From positions 1-64,000 of the forward strand of contig NZ_JAKSXV010000094.1 of NCBI RefSeq assembly GCF_022829345.1: DNA of 64,000 bases, written 5' to 3'. Source of the stretch: Methylobacterium sp. J-090. GTDB lineage: Bacteria > Pseudomonadota > Alphaproteobacteria > Rhizobiales > Beijerinckiaceae. Under the pieces are notes generated by a model that had not been told where the DNA came from, did no database searches, and worked only from the letters and a program-made list of their open reading frames with translations. A program made the position numbers and the translations under genes. Positions 10,401 through 22,406 of the stretch are shown here, one piece after another; positions within the stretch are counted from its first letter, which is position 1, and each line of letters opens with the position of its first letter.

Positions 10401-12356
10401 GCGGCGAGCGATATCAACTACCGTCGGTTCTTCGACGTGAACGGACTGGCGGGCCTGCGCGTCGAGAAGTCGGACGTGTTCCAGCGCTCCCACGAGACGG
10501 TGTTCCGCCACATCCGCGAGGGCCGCATCGACGGCTTGCGCATCGACCACATCGACGGTCTCGCCGATCCGCAGGGCTACGCCCGCGCCCTGCAGGCCGC
10601 CGTCGGCCCCGGCTTCTACGTGGTGGTGGAGAAGATCCTGGAGCCCGGCGAGCGCCTGCGGCCCTGGCCGGTGGCCGGCACCACCGGCTACGACGTGCTG
10701 AACCAGCTCGACGGCATCCTGGTCGACAAGGGCAGGCAGGCGGCGATCCGCGACCTCTACGAAGCGCGCACGCATTTCGACGAGCCCTACAAGTTCATGC
10801 TCCGGGCGGCGAAAGCCGAGATCCTGGAGATCAGCTTCGCCTCCGAACTCGAGGTGATGACCTCCGACCTCAAAGCCGTGGCCGATGCCGACCGGCGCAC
10901 CCGCGACTTCTCCGTCAACGCCATCCGCCGGGCGCTCATCGAGATCATCGCGCGCTTTCCCACCTATCGCAGCTACCTGCCGGGCGACATCGACGAGAGC
11001 GACGTCGAGGACGAGGATGTCCGCCTCATCGAGAACGCGGTGAAGAAGGCCAAGCGCTGGAGCGCGCTGCCGGACCGCTCGGTGCACGATTTCGCCGCCG
11101 ACGCCATGCTGGGCCGGATCGACGTGACGGGGCCGGGCCGTCCCGACCCCGAGGTGATCCTGCGCTTCCGCCGCCGCTTCCAGCAGTTGACGGGGCCGGT
11201 GATGGCCAAGAGCCTGGAGGACACCCTGTTCTACCGGTTCTCGGAACTGCTGGCGCTCAACGAAGTCGGCGGCGATCCGGGCGAGTACGGCCTCGACGCC
11301 GCGCACTTCCACGCGCTTCAGGCCGCTCGCGCCCGCGACTGGCCCAACGCCATGATCGCGACGGCGACGCACGACACCAAGCGCGGCGAGGATGCCCGTT
11401 CGCGCCTGCTCGCCCTCTCGGAGATGCCCGGGGAGTGGGCCGAGGCCTGGACCGCGTGGCAGGAGCTCGCCGGCCCGCACCTCACGGTCATCGACGGCGA
11501 GGTGGCGCCGGACGCCAACGACCAGTGGATGTTCTTCCAGGCGATCCTCGGCGCCTGGCCCCTCGAACTGCTCGACGCCGACGAGCCCGGCGCCATCGAG
11601 GATTTCCGCAAGCGCCTCGACGCCTATTCCGAGAAGGCCCTGCGGGAGTCGAAGCGCCGGTCGAGCTGGGTCAACGTCGACGAATCCTACGAGGGCGCCG
11701 TCCACGCGCTCTTCGCCAAGCTCGTCGTCCCGGGCTCGGACTTCCTGTCCAGGCTGCGGCCCTTCGCCAAGCGTCTGGCCCTTCTCGGCATGATCGCGGG
11801 CCTCGGCCGCACGGTGCTGAAGGCGACCCTGCCGGGCCTGCCCGACACCTATCAGGGTACGGAATCCTGGGATTTCTCGTTCGTCGATCCCGACAACCGC
11901 CGCCCCGTCGACTACCCGGCCCTGGCCCGGTCCCTGGAGGAGGGCGGCGCGGTCCCCGATCTCCTCGCCCACTGGAGCGACGGCCGGGTCAAGCAGGCGA
12001 CCCTTTCACGGCTGCTGGCCGACCGCGCCGAGCGGCCGGCCTTCTACGCCGAGGCCGACTATCAGGCCGTCGTTCCCGCAGGTGCGAAGGCGGAGCATGT
12101 CATCGCCTTCACACGTTCGGATGCGACGAGTGGCGCGGGCGACTTGCTGGTGGCCGTGCCGCGCCTCGTCTCCGGGCTCGTCGGGGACGCGGTGTGGACC
12201 GGTGCGGCGTTCGCCGGAACTCACCTGCCGGTGGCGGCCGACAGCGCCTGGACCGACCTCGTCACCGGGGACACCGTAGAGATGACGGATGGACGGATCG
12301 AACTCGACCGCCTGTTCGCGCGTCTGCCCTACGCGGTCATGAAGCGGACCGGCTGA
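7449..12356 (+). CDS. treY: Fused 4-alpha-glucanotransferase / malto-oligosyltrehalose synthase (MalQ-TreY)
   Basis: A 1,635-residue two-enzyme fusion. Residues 1 to about 695 are a GH77 4-alpha-glucanotransferase: the triad reads AIRIDHAF (D459), VIAEDLGTAPEG (E507) and TTHDLPTFLGWW (D559). From about residue 707 (ATYRLQFHKDFTF) a full TreY follows, with GLRIDHIDGLADPQGY (D1033), YVVVEKILEPGE (E1061) and ATATHDTKRGEDARSR (D1309). MalQ would lengthen short maltodextrins into TreY substrates; TreY isomerises the reducing end to trehalose, which TreZ, the overlapping upstream partner, cuts off. The linker is short and Ala/Pro/Arg-rich. The frame runs on upstream to 6552 inside treZ, but the ATG at 7449 overlapping the treZ stop is clearly the start. 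Both triads are intact, so I expect both halves to be active. Confidence 0.95.
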   Translation: MSRDLERLADLLGVAPGYTDAFGQPVETSLETRRGMIAALGFPVGDDAEIAESLSLVAKVREGLTPSLLPVEARRATRVPLRVSAAGTLAWRLVDERGHTREGRVAVPASAQAGFELPPLTPGYHRLTATLGDQRAESWVIAAPQRCWRPRAYADEGARDWGLAAQLYGLRSPDNLGIGSYADAGRAARDAGLRGASFLGLSPVHALFATDRTKISPYSPSSRLFLEILFIEPGALPGFVGSKAADLLASMGARVEALREAKLVDHAGIWGVLSPVLRALWQESAARDGTDARFAAFRTAGGEDLEAHGTFEALAEHFQGQGALWLGDWPEDFRRNGTDAVRAFATAHAEAVTYHVWLQYLADRQLEEASEAALGTGMRLGLYRDLAVGADRGGSEIWSHPERFANGVSIGAPPDLLAPKGQDWGLPAFHPLEMERDGLAAFRALVQANMRHAGAIRIDHAFQLARLFLIPLGATAQAGAYVAMPFEPMLAVLRLESHRAKCLVIAEDLGTAPEGFSDALMQAGILSYRILAFEREHGARFKPPAAYPREALTAITTHDLPTFLGWWRGVDTDTRQALGLYDSERADTERRERVEERARLTEALASEQLLPSYDPPEAAPLEAAARYLARAPSMLTAVQYEDVVSELSQANVPGSTEGYPNWRRKLDRTLEAIAAPGGPLAKLAASLSAEERGPRSGAARLASPPPRATYRLQFHKDFTFADAEKIVPYLAKLGISHVYASPIQKARPGSTHGYDIVDHATINPELGGEEGFVRFSEVLHAAGLKLLLDIVPNHMGVGGADNPWWLSVLEWGGLSPHAEAFDIDWSRLGANNKLVVPFLGDRYGEALEKGTLELKFEPKKGAFSVWHYEHEFPICPQQYPTILNRSLAALGDIEDAAALEVLGISERLRLMGEKTNPERRMAFPAEAEELKERLVEAVAASPAIAEAIGRTLRLLNGAKGHPDSFGPLHRLLEQQSYRLAHWRVAASDINYRRFFDVNGLAGLRVEKSDVFQRSHETVFRHIREGRIDGLRIDHIDGLADPQGYARALQAAVGPGFYVVVEKILEPGERLRPWPVAGTTGYDVLNQLDGILVDKGRQAAIRDLYEARTHFDEPYKFMLRAAKAEILEISFASELEVMTSDLKAVADADRRTRDFSVNAIRRALIEIIARFPTYRSYLPGDIDESDVEDEDVRLIENAVKKAKRWSALPDRSVHDFAADAMLGRIDVTGPGRPDPEVILRFRRRFQQLTGPVMAKSLEDTLFYRFSELLALNEVGGDPGEYGLDAAHFHALQAARARDWPNAMIATATHDTKRGEDARSRLLALSEMPGEWAEAWTAWQELAGPHLTVIDGEVAPDANDQWMFFQAILGAWPLELLDADEPGAIEDFRKRLDAYSEKALRESKRRSSWVNVDESYEGAVHALFAKLVVPGSDFLSRLRPFAKRLALLGMIAGLGRTVLKATLPGLPDTYQGTESWDFSFVDPDNRRPVDYPALARSLEEGGAVPDLLAHWSDGRVKQATLSRLLADRAERPAFYAEADYQAVVPAGAKAEHVIAFTRSDATSGAGDLLVAVPRLVSGLVGDAVWTGAAFAGTHLPVAADSAWTDLVTGDTVEMTDGRIELDRLFARLPYAVMKRTG

Positions 12357-12360
12357 ACGG

Positions 12361-12494
12361 ATCGACAACCCTTCCCCTTTTCGGGGGAGGGTGCCTGCGG
12401 CGCAGGCGAGGAGAGGGAGACGCCTCTTCCGGACAACGCGCTCCCCTCTCCCGACCCGCTTCGCGGGCCACCCTCTCCCGTAGAGGGGTGAAGG
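12361..12494. repeat. Imperfect palindromic intergenic element (REP-like)
   Basis: The gap between malQ-treY and glgE is packed with short hairpins: CCCTTCCCC/GGGGGAGGG, GCCTGC-GGC-GCAGGC, CCCGC-TTC-GCGGG and CCCTCT/AGAGGG. The ends are near-mirror images of each other (GGGGAGGGTG near the left, CACCCTCTCCC near the right). It looks like one of the interspersed palindromic elements common in Rhizobiales intergenic DNA. I see no second copy in this window. It would fold in the transcript and could affect mRNA stability between the two genes. Confidence 0.5.
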
Positions 12495-12525
12495 CGGGGC
12501 GTCTCACCAAACTGATGGAGCACGC

Positions 12526-15500
12526 ATGAACGCACCGAGCCCCGCAACGAGTACCGCCCAGCGGACCGACGCCGGCGTGGTGCCGCTTCCCCAAGGCCTC
12601 GCGCCCCGCGCCGTGGGGCCGCGCATCTACAACCTGTTCCCCCTCCTCGTCGGCCGGGTCTCGGCCTGGACCGCCGAACTGCCGCGCATCGCGGGCCTCG
12701 GGTTCGATTGGGTGTACCTCAACCCGTTCCACCAGACCGGTGGCTCGCGCAGCCTCTACGCGGTCGCCGACACCGACCGCCTCGACGAACGGTTCCGCGA
12801 CCATGACGGCACCTCGGACGACGAGCAGATCCGCCGCTTCTGCGCCGCCGCCCGCGCCCAGGGCCTCTCGGTGATGACCGACCTCGTGGTCAACCACACG
12901 GCCCGCGACGGTGCGCTCGCCCGCGACCGGCCCGACCTGTTCCTGCGCGACGCCGATGGCGAGATCGAAAGCCCCTACGCCGTCGATCCCGACGATCCGA
13001 CGAAGCGCACGGTCTGGGGCGATCTCGCAGAACTCGATTATCACACGCAGAAGAGCCGCACGGAGCTGACCGCCCTGTGGTCGGGCTACGTCAACCGCCT
13101 GCAGGACCTCGGCGTGGCGGGCTTCCGCTGCGACGCCGCCTACAAGGTGCCGGCCCCCGTCTGGCGCGACCTCATCGGCGCGGCCAAAGCTGTGGAGTCG
13201 GACTGCCTGTTCGCCGCCGAGACCCTGGGCTGCACCTTCGAGGAGGCGCAGGCGACGGCGGGCGCCGGCTTCGACTACCTGTTCAACAGCTTCGCCTGGT
13301 GGGACCTGAAGGCCCCCTGGGCCCTGGAGCAGTACGACCGCCTGCGCGTCGTCGCCCCCTCCATCGCGTTCCCCGAGAACCACGACATGGCCCGCCTCGC
13401 GGCGGATCTCGACGGCGACGCGGACGCGATCGGTCGGCACCTCAAGGCGCGCTACGCGCTCGCCGCCTTCTTCTCCGCCGGCGTGCTCATGCCCATCGGC
13501 TACGAGTGGGGCTACGTGAAGAGCCTGCACGTCGTCGAGACCACGCCCGAGACCCGCGAATCCGACACCGGCATCGACATTTCGGCCTACGTCACCGCCA
13601 TCAACGCGTTGCGGGCCGAACTCCCGGCGGCCAATGTCGAGGGCGCCCAGGCGCGCATCTCGTCGCCGGACGCGGACTTCGTCGCCCTCCTGCGCTTCGA
13701 CACCGGCCACGGCGCCTCGGCCAGCAGCGCCGTGCTGCTGCTGCACAACCCCGGCACGGCACCCGTGGCCGTCGACGCCGCCCCCCTCGTCGCCCGCACG
13801 GGCGGCATGCTCGGTGCGTTCACGGACCGCACGCCGGACGTGGCCCCCATCGCGTTCACCCCCGGCATCAGCGTCGACCTGCAGCCGGGCGAGGTCCGCA
13901 TCCTCACCGCCGCCCGCGAAACGATCACGAAGGAGCCGCCGCTCACCACGCCGACGGGCGAGGGCCGCGTCGTCATCGAGGCCGTGGCGCCCGAGATCGA
14001 CGGCGGCCGCTCGGCGGTCAAGCGCGTGGTCGGCGAGAGCGTCCACGTCACCGCCGACATCTTCAGCGACGGCCACGAGATCATCGACGCCGAGATCCTG
14101 TCGCGCGTCGTCGGCGAGGAGATCTGGGCCTCCGACCCGATGGTGTTCGTCGAGAACGACAGCTGGAGCGGGCACTTCCCCCTGGAGCGCAACGCCCGCT
14201 ACGAGTTCACCATCCGGGCGTGGCGCGACGCGTTCTCGTCGTGGATGCGCGACACCCTGAAGAAGCGCGACGCCGGGGTCGATGTCCAACTGGAGACCGT
14301 GGAGGGCATCGCCTTCGTGGTCGATGGGGTCGACGAGGCCAAGGGCGCCGACCGCGAGCGGTTGAAGGCCCTGGCGAGCGCCCTCGAGGCGGAGAAGACC
14401 GGATCGGCGGCCCAGCTCGATCTCATGCTGATCCCCGAGAACGCGCGCCTCATCCGCCGCTACGCGACCCGGGTGAATCTCTCGCGCTACCCCGTCAACG
14501 TGCCCGTCATCGCCGACCGCCTCGCGGCCCGGTTCTCGGCCTGGTACGAGATTTTTCCGCGCTCGCAATCTATGGACGTCAATCGTCACGGCACCTTCGA
14601 CGACGTGATCCGGCGCCTGCCCGAGATCCGCGAACTCGGCTTCGACGTCCTGTACTTCACCCCCATCCACCCCATCGGCAAGACCAACCGTAAGGGCAAG
14701 AACAACACCCTCAAGGCGCTCGAGGGCGATGTCGGCTCGGTCTACGCCGTCGGCTCGGAGGCCGGCGGACACGAGGCCGTGCATCCGGAGCTCGGCACGC
14801 TGGACGACTTCCGCCGTCTGGTGGCGGCCAGCCACGCCTACGGCATGGAGATCGCCCTCGACTTCGCCATCCAGTGCTCGCCCGACCATCCCTGGATCAA
14901 GGACCACCCGGAGTGGTTCGAGTGGCGCCCCGACGGCACCCTGAAATTCGCCGAGAACCCGCCGAAGAAGTACGAGGACATCTCCAACGTCCACTTCTAC
15001 GGCGGCGCCTTGCCGTCGCTCTGGATCGAGCTGCGCGACATCGTGCTGGGCTGGGCCGCGCTCGGCGCCCGCATCTTCCGGGTCGACAACCCCCACACGA
15101 AGCCGATCCCGTTCTGGGAATGGATGATCGGGCAGGTGAACGGCCGCTACCCCGACGTGATCTTCCTGGCGGAAGCCTTCACCCGGCCGAAGATGATGAA
15201 GAAGCTCGCCAAAGCCGGCTACCAGCAGAGCTACACCTACTTTACTTGGCGCGACACCAAGGCCGACCTCATCGCGTATTCCACCGAGTTGGCGGGTGAG
15301 ATGGGCGAGTATTACCGCCCAAACTTCTTTGCGAATACTCCCGACATCAACCCGATCTACCTCCAGACCAGCGGGCGGGCCGGGTTCGTGGTGCGCGCGA
15401 CGCTCGCCGCGACACTCTCCAGCGTCTGGGGCATCTACAACGGCTTCGAACTCTGCGAGGCCGCGCCCTATCCGGGCAAGGAAGAGTATCTGAACTCCGA

Positions 15501-15909
15501 GAAGTACGAGCTGAAGGCCTGGGACTACGACCGGCCCGGCAATATCCGCGAGCACATCATCAAGCTCAACCGCATTCGCCAGGACAACCCGGCCCTGTGG
15601 GATTTCCGGAACGTCGTGTTCACGGGTGCGTACAACGACGCGATCATCGCCTACGCCAAGACCACTCCGGAGGGCGACAACTGCATCTTCACCATGGTCA
15701 ACCTCGACCCGAAGAACCGGCAGGAATGCACCTACGAGGTGCCGCTCTGGCTTCTCGGCCAGCCAGACGACGGCGCCGTGGAGGTCGAGGACCTGCTCCT
15801 CGGCTACACGTTCGAGCTGCGGGGCAAATCCCACCGCATCGCCTTCGATCCGGCCGAGCGCTCGGCCATCGTCTGGCGCCTTCGGGCCCCGCGCCGGGTT
15901 GCGCCTTGA
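12526..15909 (+). CDS. glgE: GH13 domain fused to alpha-1,4-glucan:maltose-1-phosphate maltosyltransferase (GlgE)
   Basis: A 1,127-residue protein. The C-terminal ~660 residues are GlgE, which extends alpha-1,4-glucan from maltose 1-phosphate. They include the GlgE N-domain (SVHVTADIFSDGHE), ALDFAIQCSPDHPW, ENPPKKYEDI, FRVDNPHTKP (nucleophile D854), FLAEAFTRPKMM (E883) and FANTPDINPIYLQ (D940). Residues 1 to about 460 form a separate, complete GH13 barrel plus C-terminal beta domain. All four GH13 regions are present there: DLVVNHTARDG, GFRCDAAY (D203), FAAETLG (E232) and FPENHD (D287). Ordinary GlgE is about 660-700 residues, so this is a fusion. The substrate of the N-terminal half is unknown. 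The ATG is preceded by GGAG with 5-base spacing. Next comes treS-mak, whose kinase supplies maltose 1-phosphate. Confidence 0.93.
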   Translation: MNAPSPATSTAQRTDAGVVPLPQGLAPRAVGPRIYNLFPLLVGRVSAWTAELPRIAGLGFDWVYLNPFHQTGGSRSLYAVADTDRLDERFRDHDGTSDDEQIRRFCAAARAQGLSVMTDLVVNHTARDGALARDRPDLFLRDADGEIESPYAVDPDDPTKRTVWGDLAELDYHTQKSRTELTALWSGYVNRLQDLGVAGFRCDAAYKVPAPVWRDLIGAAKAVESDCLFAAETLGCTFEEAQATAGAGFDYLFNSFAWWDLKAPWALEQYDRLRVVAPSIAFPENHDMARLAADLDGDADAIGRHLKARYALAAFFSAGVLMPIGYEWGYVKSLHVVETTPETRESDTGIDISAYVTAINALRAELPAANVEGAQARISSPDADFVALLRFDTGHGASASSAVLLLHNPGTAPVAVDAAPLVARTGGMLGAFTDRTPDVAPIAFTPGISVDLQPGEVRILTAARETITKEPPLTTPTGEGRVVIEAVAPEIDGGRSAVKRVVGESVHVTADIFSDGHEIIDAEILSRVVGEEIWASDPMVFVENDSWSGHFPLERNARYEFTIRAWRDAFSSWMRDTLKKRDAGVDVQLETVEGIAFVVDGVDEAKGADRERLKALASALEAEKTGSAAQLDLMLIPENARLIRRYATRVNLSRYPVNVPVIADRLAARFSAWYEIFPRSQSMDVNRHGTFDDVIRRLPEIRELGFDVLYFTPIHPIGKTNRKGKNNTLKALEGDVGSVYAVGSEAGGHEAVHPELGTLDDFRRLVAASHAYGMEIALDFAIQCSPDHPWIKDHPEWFEWRPDGTLKFAENPPKKYEDISNVHFYGGALPSLWIELRDIVLGWAALGARIFRVDNPHTKPIPFWEWMIGQVNGRYPDVIFLAEAFTRPKMMKKLAKAGYQQSYTYFTWRDTKADLIAYSTELAGEMGEYYRPNFFANTPDINPIYLQTSGRAGFVVRATLAATLSSVWGIYNGFELCEAAPYPGKEEYLNSEKYELKAWDYDRPGNIREHIIKLNRIRQDNPALWDFRNVVFTGAYNDAIIAYAKTTPEGDNCIFTMVNLDPKNRQECTYEVPLWLLGQPDDGAVEVEDLLLGYTFELRGKSHRIAFDPAERSAIVWRLRAPRRVAP

Positions 15910-16078
15910 GCGCACCCATGTCAGCAGAAACCCCGGCGATCGGACCCGATCGTCGCGGTGTCGCCTCAGTGTCGGCGCCTATCCCTCCGACGGACGCCGC
16001 ACCCGGCGCTTCCCGTCCGGGCCCCGGTGCGCACACTCCGACCACGCCCTTGAACTCGATGCATGAGGCAACGACGCG

Positions 16079-19336
<3,258 letters not shown>

Positions 19337-21631
19337 ATGACGGGCATCGACGAGACGTTCGCGGGCCGCACCGGGCACGCATCGGCAACCTCGGGAGCCG
19401 CGAACGTACCGCCTGTTGCCACGGGCACGCGGGCGCCCGAGACGCGCGGCGTGCATCCCGACGCGGTGGCCGCCATCATGGCGGCCAACCACGGCGACCC
19501 CTTCTCGGTTCTCGGCCCCCACGAGGTCGGGCCGGGCGCCTGGGAGGTTCGCGCCGTGCTGCCGGAGGCGAAGGGCGCGAACCTCCTGACGGGGGGCAAG
19601 CGCATCCCGTTCGAGCGCAAGCACCCGGACGGCTTCTTCGTCGCGAAGGTCGAATCCCGGGGCCGTCCCCTCTACGAACTCGCCGTGGAGGACTGGGACG
19701 GGACCGAGCGCACCCGGCATGATCCCTACGGGTTCGGCTCGTCCCTGGAGCAGCACGACATCGACGCCCTGCGCGAGGTCGGCAGCAACGTCACCTACCG
19801 CATCCTCGGCGCCCAGGCGCGCGCGGTCGACGGCATCCAGGGCTTCCGCTTCGCCGTGTGGGCCCCCAACGCCCGCCGCGTCAGCGTGGTCGGCGACTTC
19901 AACGCCTGGGACGGCCGGCGCCACCCCATGCGCCTGTGGCAGAACGGCGGCGTCTGGGAGCTGTTCGTTCCCGGCCTGAAGGCCGGCGCGCATTACAAGT
20001 TCGAGCTGCGCGGCCCCGACGGTGCACTCCTGCCGCTGAAGGCCGACCCCGTCGCCTTCGCGGCCCAGCAGCCGCCGGAGACCGCCTCCGTCCTGCAGGG
20101 CACGAACGATCCTGCCTGGCACGACGCGCAGTGGATGGCGACGCGCGGGGAGAAGGACCCGCGCCACGTGCCGATCTCGATCTACGAGGTTCACCTCGGC
20201 TCGTGGGCGCGCGTGGCGGAAGAGGGCAACCGCTACCTCACCTACAAGGAACTTGGCGACCGCCTCATCCCCTACGTCAAGGAGATGGGCTTCACCCATA
20301 TCGAGATGCTGCCGATCACGGAGTTCCCGTTCGACGGCTCATGGGGCTACCAGCCGGTCTCCCTGTTCGCCCCGACGAGCCGCTTCGGCACGCCCGACGA
20401 CTTCGCCGCCTTCGTCGATGCCGCACACGCGGCCGGCATCGGCGTGATGCTCGACTGGGTGCCGGGCCACTTCCCGCTGGACGCCCACGGTCTCGGCCAG
20501 TTCGACGGCACGCATCTCTACGAGCATGCCGACCCGCGCCAGGGCTTCCACCAGGATTGGGGCACTTACATCTACAATTTCGGCCGCACGGAGGTCTCGA
20601 CCTTCCTGGCCGCCAACGCCCGGTTCTGGCTCGAGCACTACCACCTCGACGGCCTGCGCGTGGATGCCGTCGCGTCGATGCTCTACCTCGATTATTCGCG
20701 CCGGCAGGGTGAGTGGATTCCCAACCGCTACGGCGGCAACGAGAACCTCGACGCCATCGACTTCCTGCGCAAGACCAACGAGGCCACCTACGCCCACGCC
20801 CCCGGCACCCTGACGGTGGCGGAGGAAAGCACCTCCTGGCCCGGCGTCTCGCATCCGACCTATACGGGCGGCCTCGGCTTCGGCTTCAAGTGGAACATGG
20901 GGTGGATGCACGACACCCTGAACTTCGTCTCGAAGGAGACGATCCACCGCCGCTACCACCACCACGACCTGACCTTCGGCCTGCTCTACGCCTTCTCCGA
21001 GAACTTCATCCTGCCCCTGTCCCACGACGAGGTGGTGCACGGGAAGGGCTCGCTGCTCGGCAAGATGACCGGCGACCGCTGGCAGAAGTTCGCGAATCTC
21101 AGGGCTTATTACGGCTTCATGTGGGGGCATCCCGGCAAGAAGCTGCTCTTCATGGGCTGCGAGTTCGGCCAGGAGAAGGAGTGGAACCACAACCAGTCCC
21201 TCGACTGGCACCTCCTCGACGATCCCCACCACCAGGGCGTCAAGGATCTGGTCCGCGACCTCAACCACCTCTACGCCGCCGTGCCGGCCCTCCACACCCG
21301 CGACACGGAGGCTGCCGGCTTCCAGTGGCTGGTGGCGGACGACCAGGACAACAGCGTCATCGCCTGGGCCCGCAAGGGCCGCGAGGCCGGCGAGGTCGCC
21401 GTGGTGGTCTCGAACTTCACCCCCGTGGTGCGCGAGAACTACCGCATCGGCGTGCCGGAGGCGGGGTTCTACCGCGAGGCCATCAACTCGGATGCCGAGC
21501 GTTACGGCGGCTCCAATGTCGGCAACATGGGCGGGGTCCGGGCCGAGGCGATCCCGAGCCACGGCCAGAGCTACTCCATCAGCCTGACGATCCCGCCGCT
21601 CGCCACGACGATTTTCGTGCGCGAGGATTGA
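19337..21631 (+). CDS. glgB: 1,4-alpha-glucan branching enzyme
   Basis: Introduces alpha-1,6 branches into the glucan built by GlgE. The 764 residues are standard for a GlgB with two N-terminal E-set/CBM48 domains: the first around [12 protein letters not shown], the second [20 protein letters not shown]. Catalytic motifs are [25 protein letters not shown] (D443), [12 protein letters not shown] (acid Glu near 496) and [12 protein letters not shown] (D564). The ATG directly follows the treS-mak stop, with AGAGAGG upstream, so expression is coupled. It is the last gene of the cluster and ends in a strong intrinsic terminator. No glgA, glgC or glgP is in the window, which favours the GlgE route for glucan synthesis here. 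Confidence 0.97.
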   Translation: MTGIDETFAGRTGHASATSGAANVPPVATGTRAPETRGVHPDAVAAIMAANHGDPFSVLGPHEVGPGAWEVRAVLPEAKGANLLTGGKRIPFERKHPDGFFVAKVESRGRPLYELAVEDWDGTERTRHDPYGFGSSLEQHDIDALREVGSNVTYRILGAQARAVDGIQGFRFAVWAPNARRVSVVGDFNAWDGRRHPMRLWQNGGVWELFVPGLKAGAHYKFELRGPDGALLPLKADPVAFAAQQPPETASVLQGTNDPAWHDAQWMATRGEKDPRHVPISIYEVHLGSWARVAEEGNRYLTYKELGDRLIPYVKEMGFTHIEMLPITEFPFDGSWGYQPVSLFAPTSRFGTPDDFAAFVDAAHAAGIGVMLDWVPGHFPLDAHGLGQFDGTHLYEHADPRQGFHQDWGTYIYNFGRTEVSTFLAANARFWLEHYHLDGLRVDAVASMLYLDYSRRQGEWIPNRYGGNENLDAIDFLRKTNEATYAHAPGTLTVAEESTSWPGVSHPTYTGGLGFGFKWNMGWMHDTLNFVSKETIHRRYHHHDLTFGLLYAFSENFILPLSHDEVVHGKGSLLGKMTGDRWQKFANLRAYYGFMWGHPGKKLLFMGCEFGQEKEWNHNQSLDWHLLDDPHHQGVKDLVRDLNHLYAAVPALHTRDTEAAGFQWLVADDQDNSVIAWARKGREAGEVAVVVSNFTPVVRENYRIGVPEAGFYREAINSDAERYGGSNVGNMGGVRAEAIPSHGQSYSISLTIPPLATTIFVRED

Positions 21632-21661
21632 GGCCGCCCCTCACGGGGGATCACACGAAAG

Positions 21662-21696
21662 AGCCGGCGGTGTCCTCGCGACGCCGCCGGCTTTTT
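21662..21696 (+). terminator. Rho-independent terminator after glgB
   Basis: A perfect 9-bp stem, AGCCGGCGG (21662-21670) with CCGCCGGCT (21684-21692), 13-base loop, followed by TTTTCG. It closes the trehalose/glucan cluster, 30 bases after the glgB stop. Confidence 0.85.
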
Positions 21697-21713
21697 CGTG
21701 CGCCACCCACGGA

Positions 21714-22406
21714 TCACTCTTCTTCGAGGGGCAGCAATTCTTTGACCCAATGAGGTTCGAGGGGGCTGCCGACGATGTTCTCCGCCTCCCACCGATGTAG
21801 GAGGACGGCCAGCCCCGCCCGGTCGTCGGCCATCAGCGGCACGTCGATCAGGCAGAAGCGGTCATATTCCAGCTGATGGATGGGTTCGTCCATGATGCGG
21901 CCTGGACGATAGAACCCCCGGGACTTCGCCCACATCGCCCGCGCCGCGTCGAGTTCCCCGAGCGCGATGTGGGCGAAGAGATGCCAATGCGCGTCGAGAT
22001 ATCCAATCGTGGCCCGACGCGTGCGGGCGAATTCGAGGCACGCGCGCGCGGTGCGCAAAGGCCGAAGCGTCGCGAGGGCGTCCGCTTCCACGCGGGTCAC
22101 GATGTCCGTGTAGATGGTCGGATCGGACCAGTACCAACCTTGCCCTCCCTCGAACCCTGCGGAGCGGCTTATCAGATCATTGCAGCGGCCGAGCCTGTCC
22201 CAGGAATAAGCACTGGGCATGAAGAATTCGGACAGGTACCAGCTGACCCGACAGCACTCCGCCCGGCTTGTTCGGTCGATGAGCACCAGCCGTCCGACCG
22301 ATCCCACCGGTCGGAGCCAAAGCGTATCGCGACCAATTATGGTGAGATCCGAGTTTCTCTCCAAGAGCGGCCGGACGAGGTCCTTGATCTGCTGCTTCGT
22401 CGTCAA
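21714..22406 (-). CDS. Putative immunity protein for the adjacent nuclease-like toxin
   Basis: A 230-residue soluble protein, no signal peptide or membrane segment, rich in Trp, Arg and acidic residues, ending in an acidic tail (LLPLEEE). I do not recognise a family. Its ATG overlaps the stop of the upstream toxin-like gene by four bases (22403-22406), the classic layout of a toxin-immunity pair, and it is co-directional with it. G+C appears somewhat lower than in the glucan genes. The immunity role is inferred from position and coupling only. Confidence 0.5.
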   Translation of the reverse strand: MTTKQQIKDLVRPLLERNSDLTIIGRDTLWLRPVGSVGRLVLIDRTSRAECCRVSWYLSEFFMPSAYSWDRLGRCNDLISRSAGFEGGQGWYWSDPTIYTDIVTRVEADALATLRPLRTARACLEFARTRRATIGYLDAHWHLFAHIALGELDAARAMWAKSRGFYRPGRIMDEPIHQLEYDRFCLIDVPLMADDRAGLAVLLHRWEAENIVGSPLEPHWVKELLPLEEE

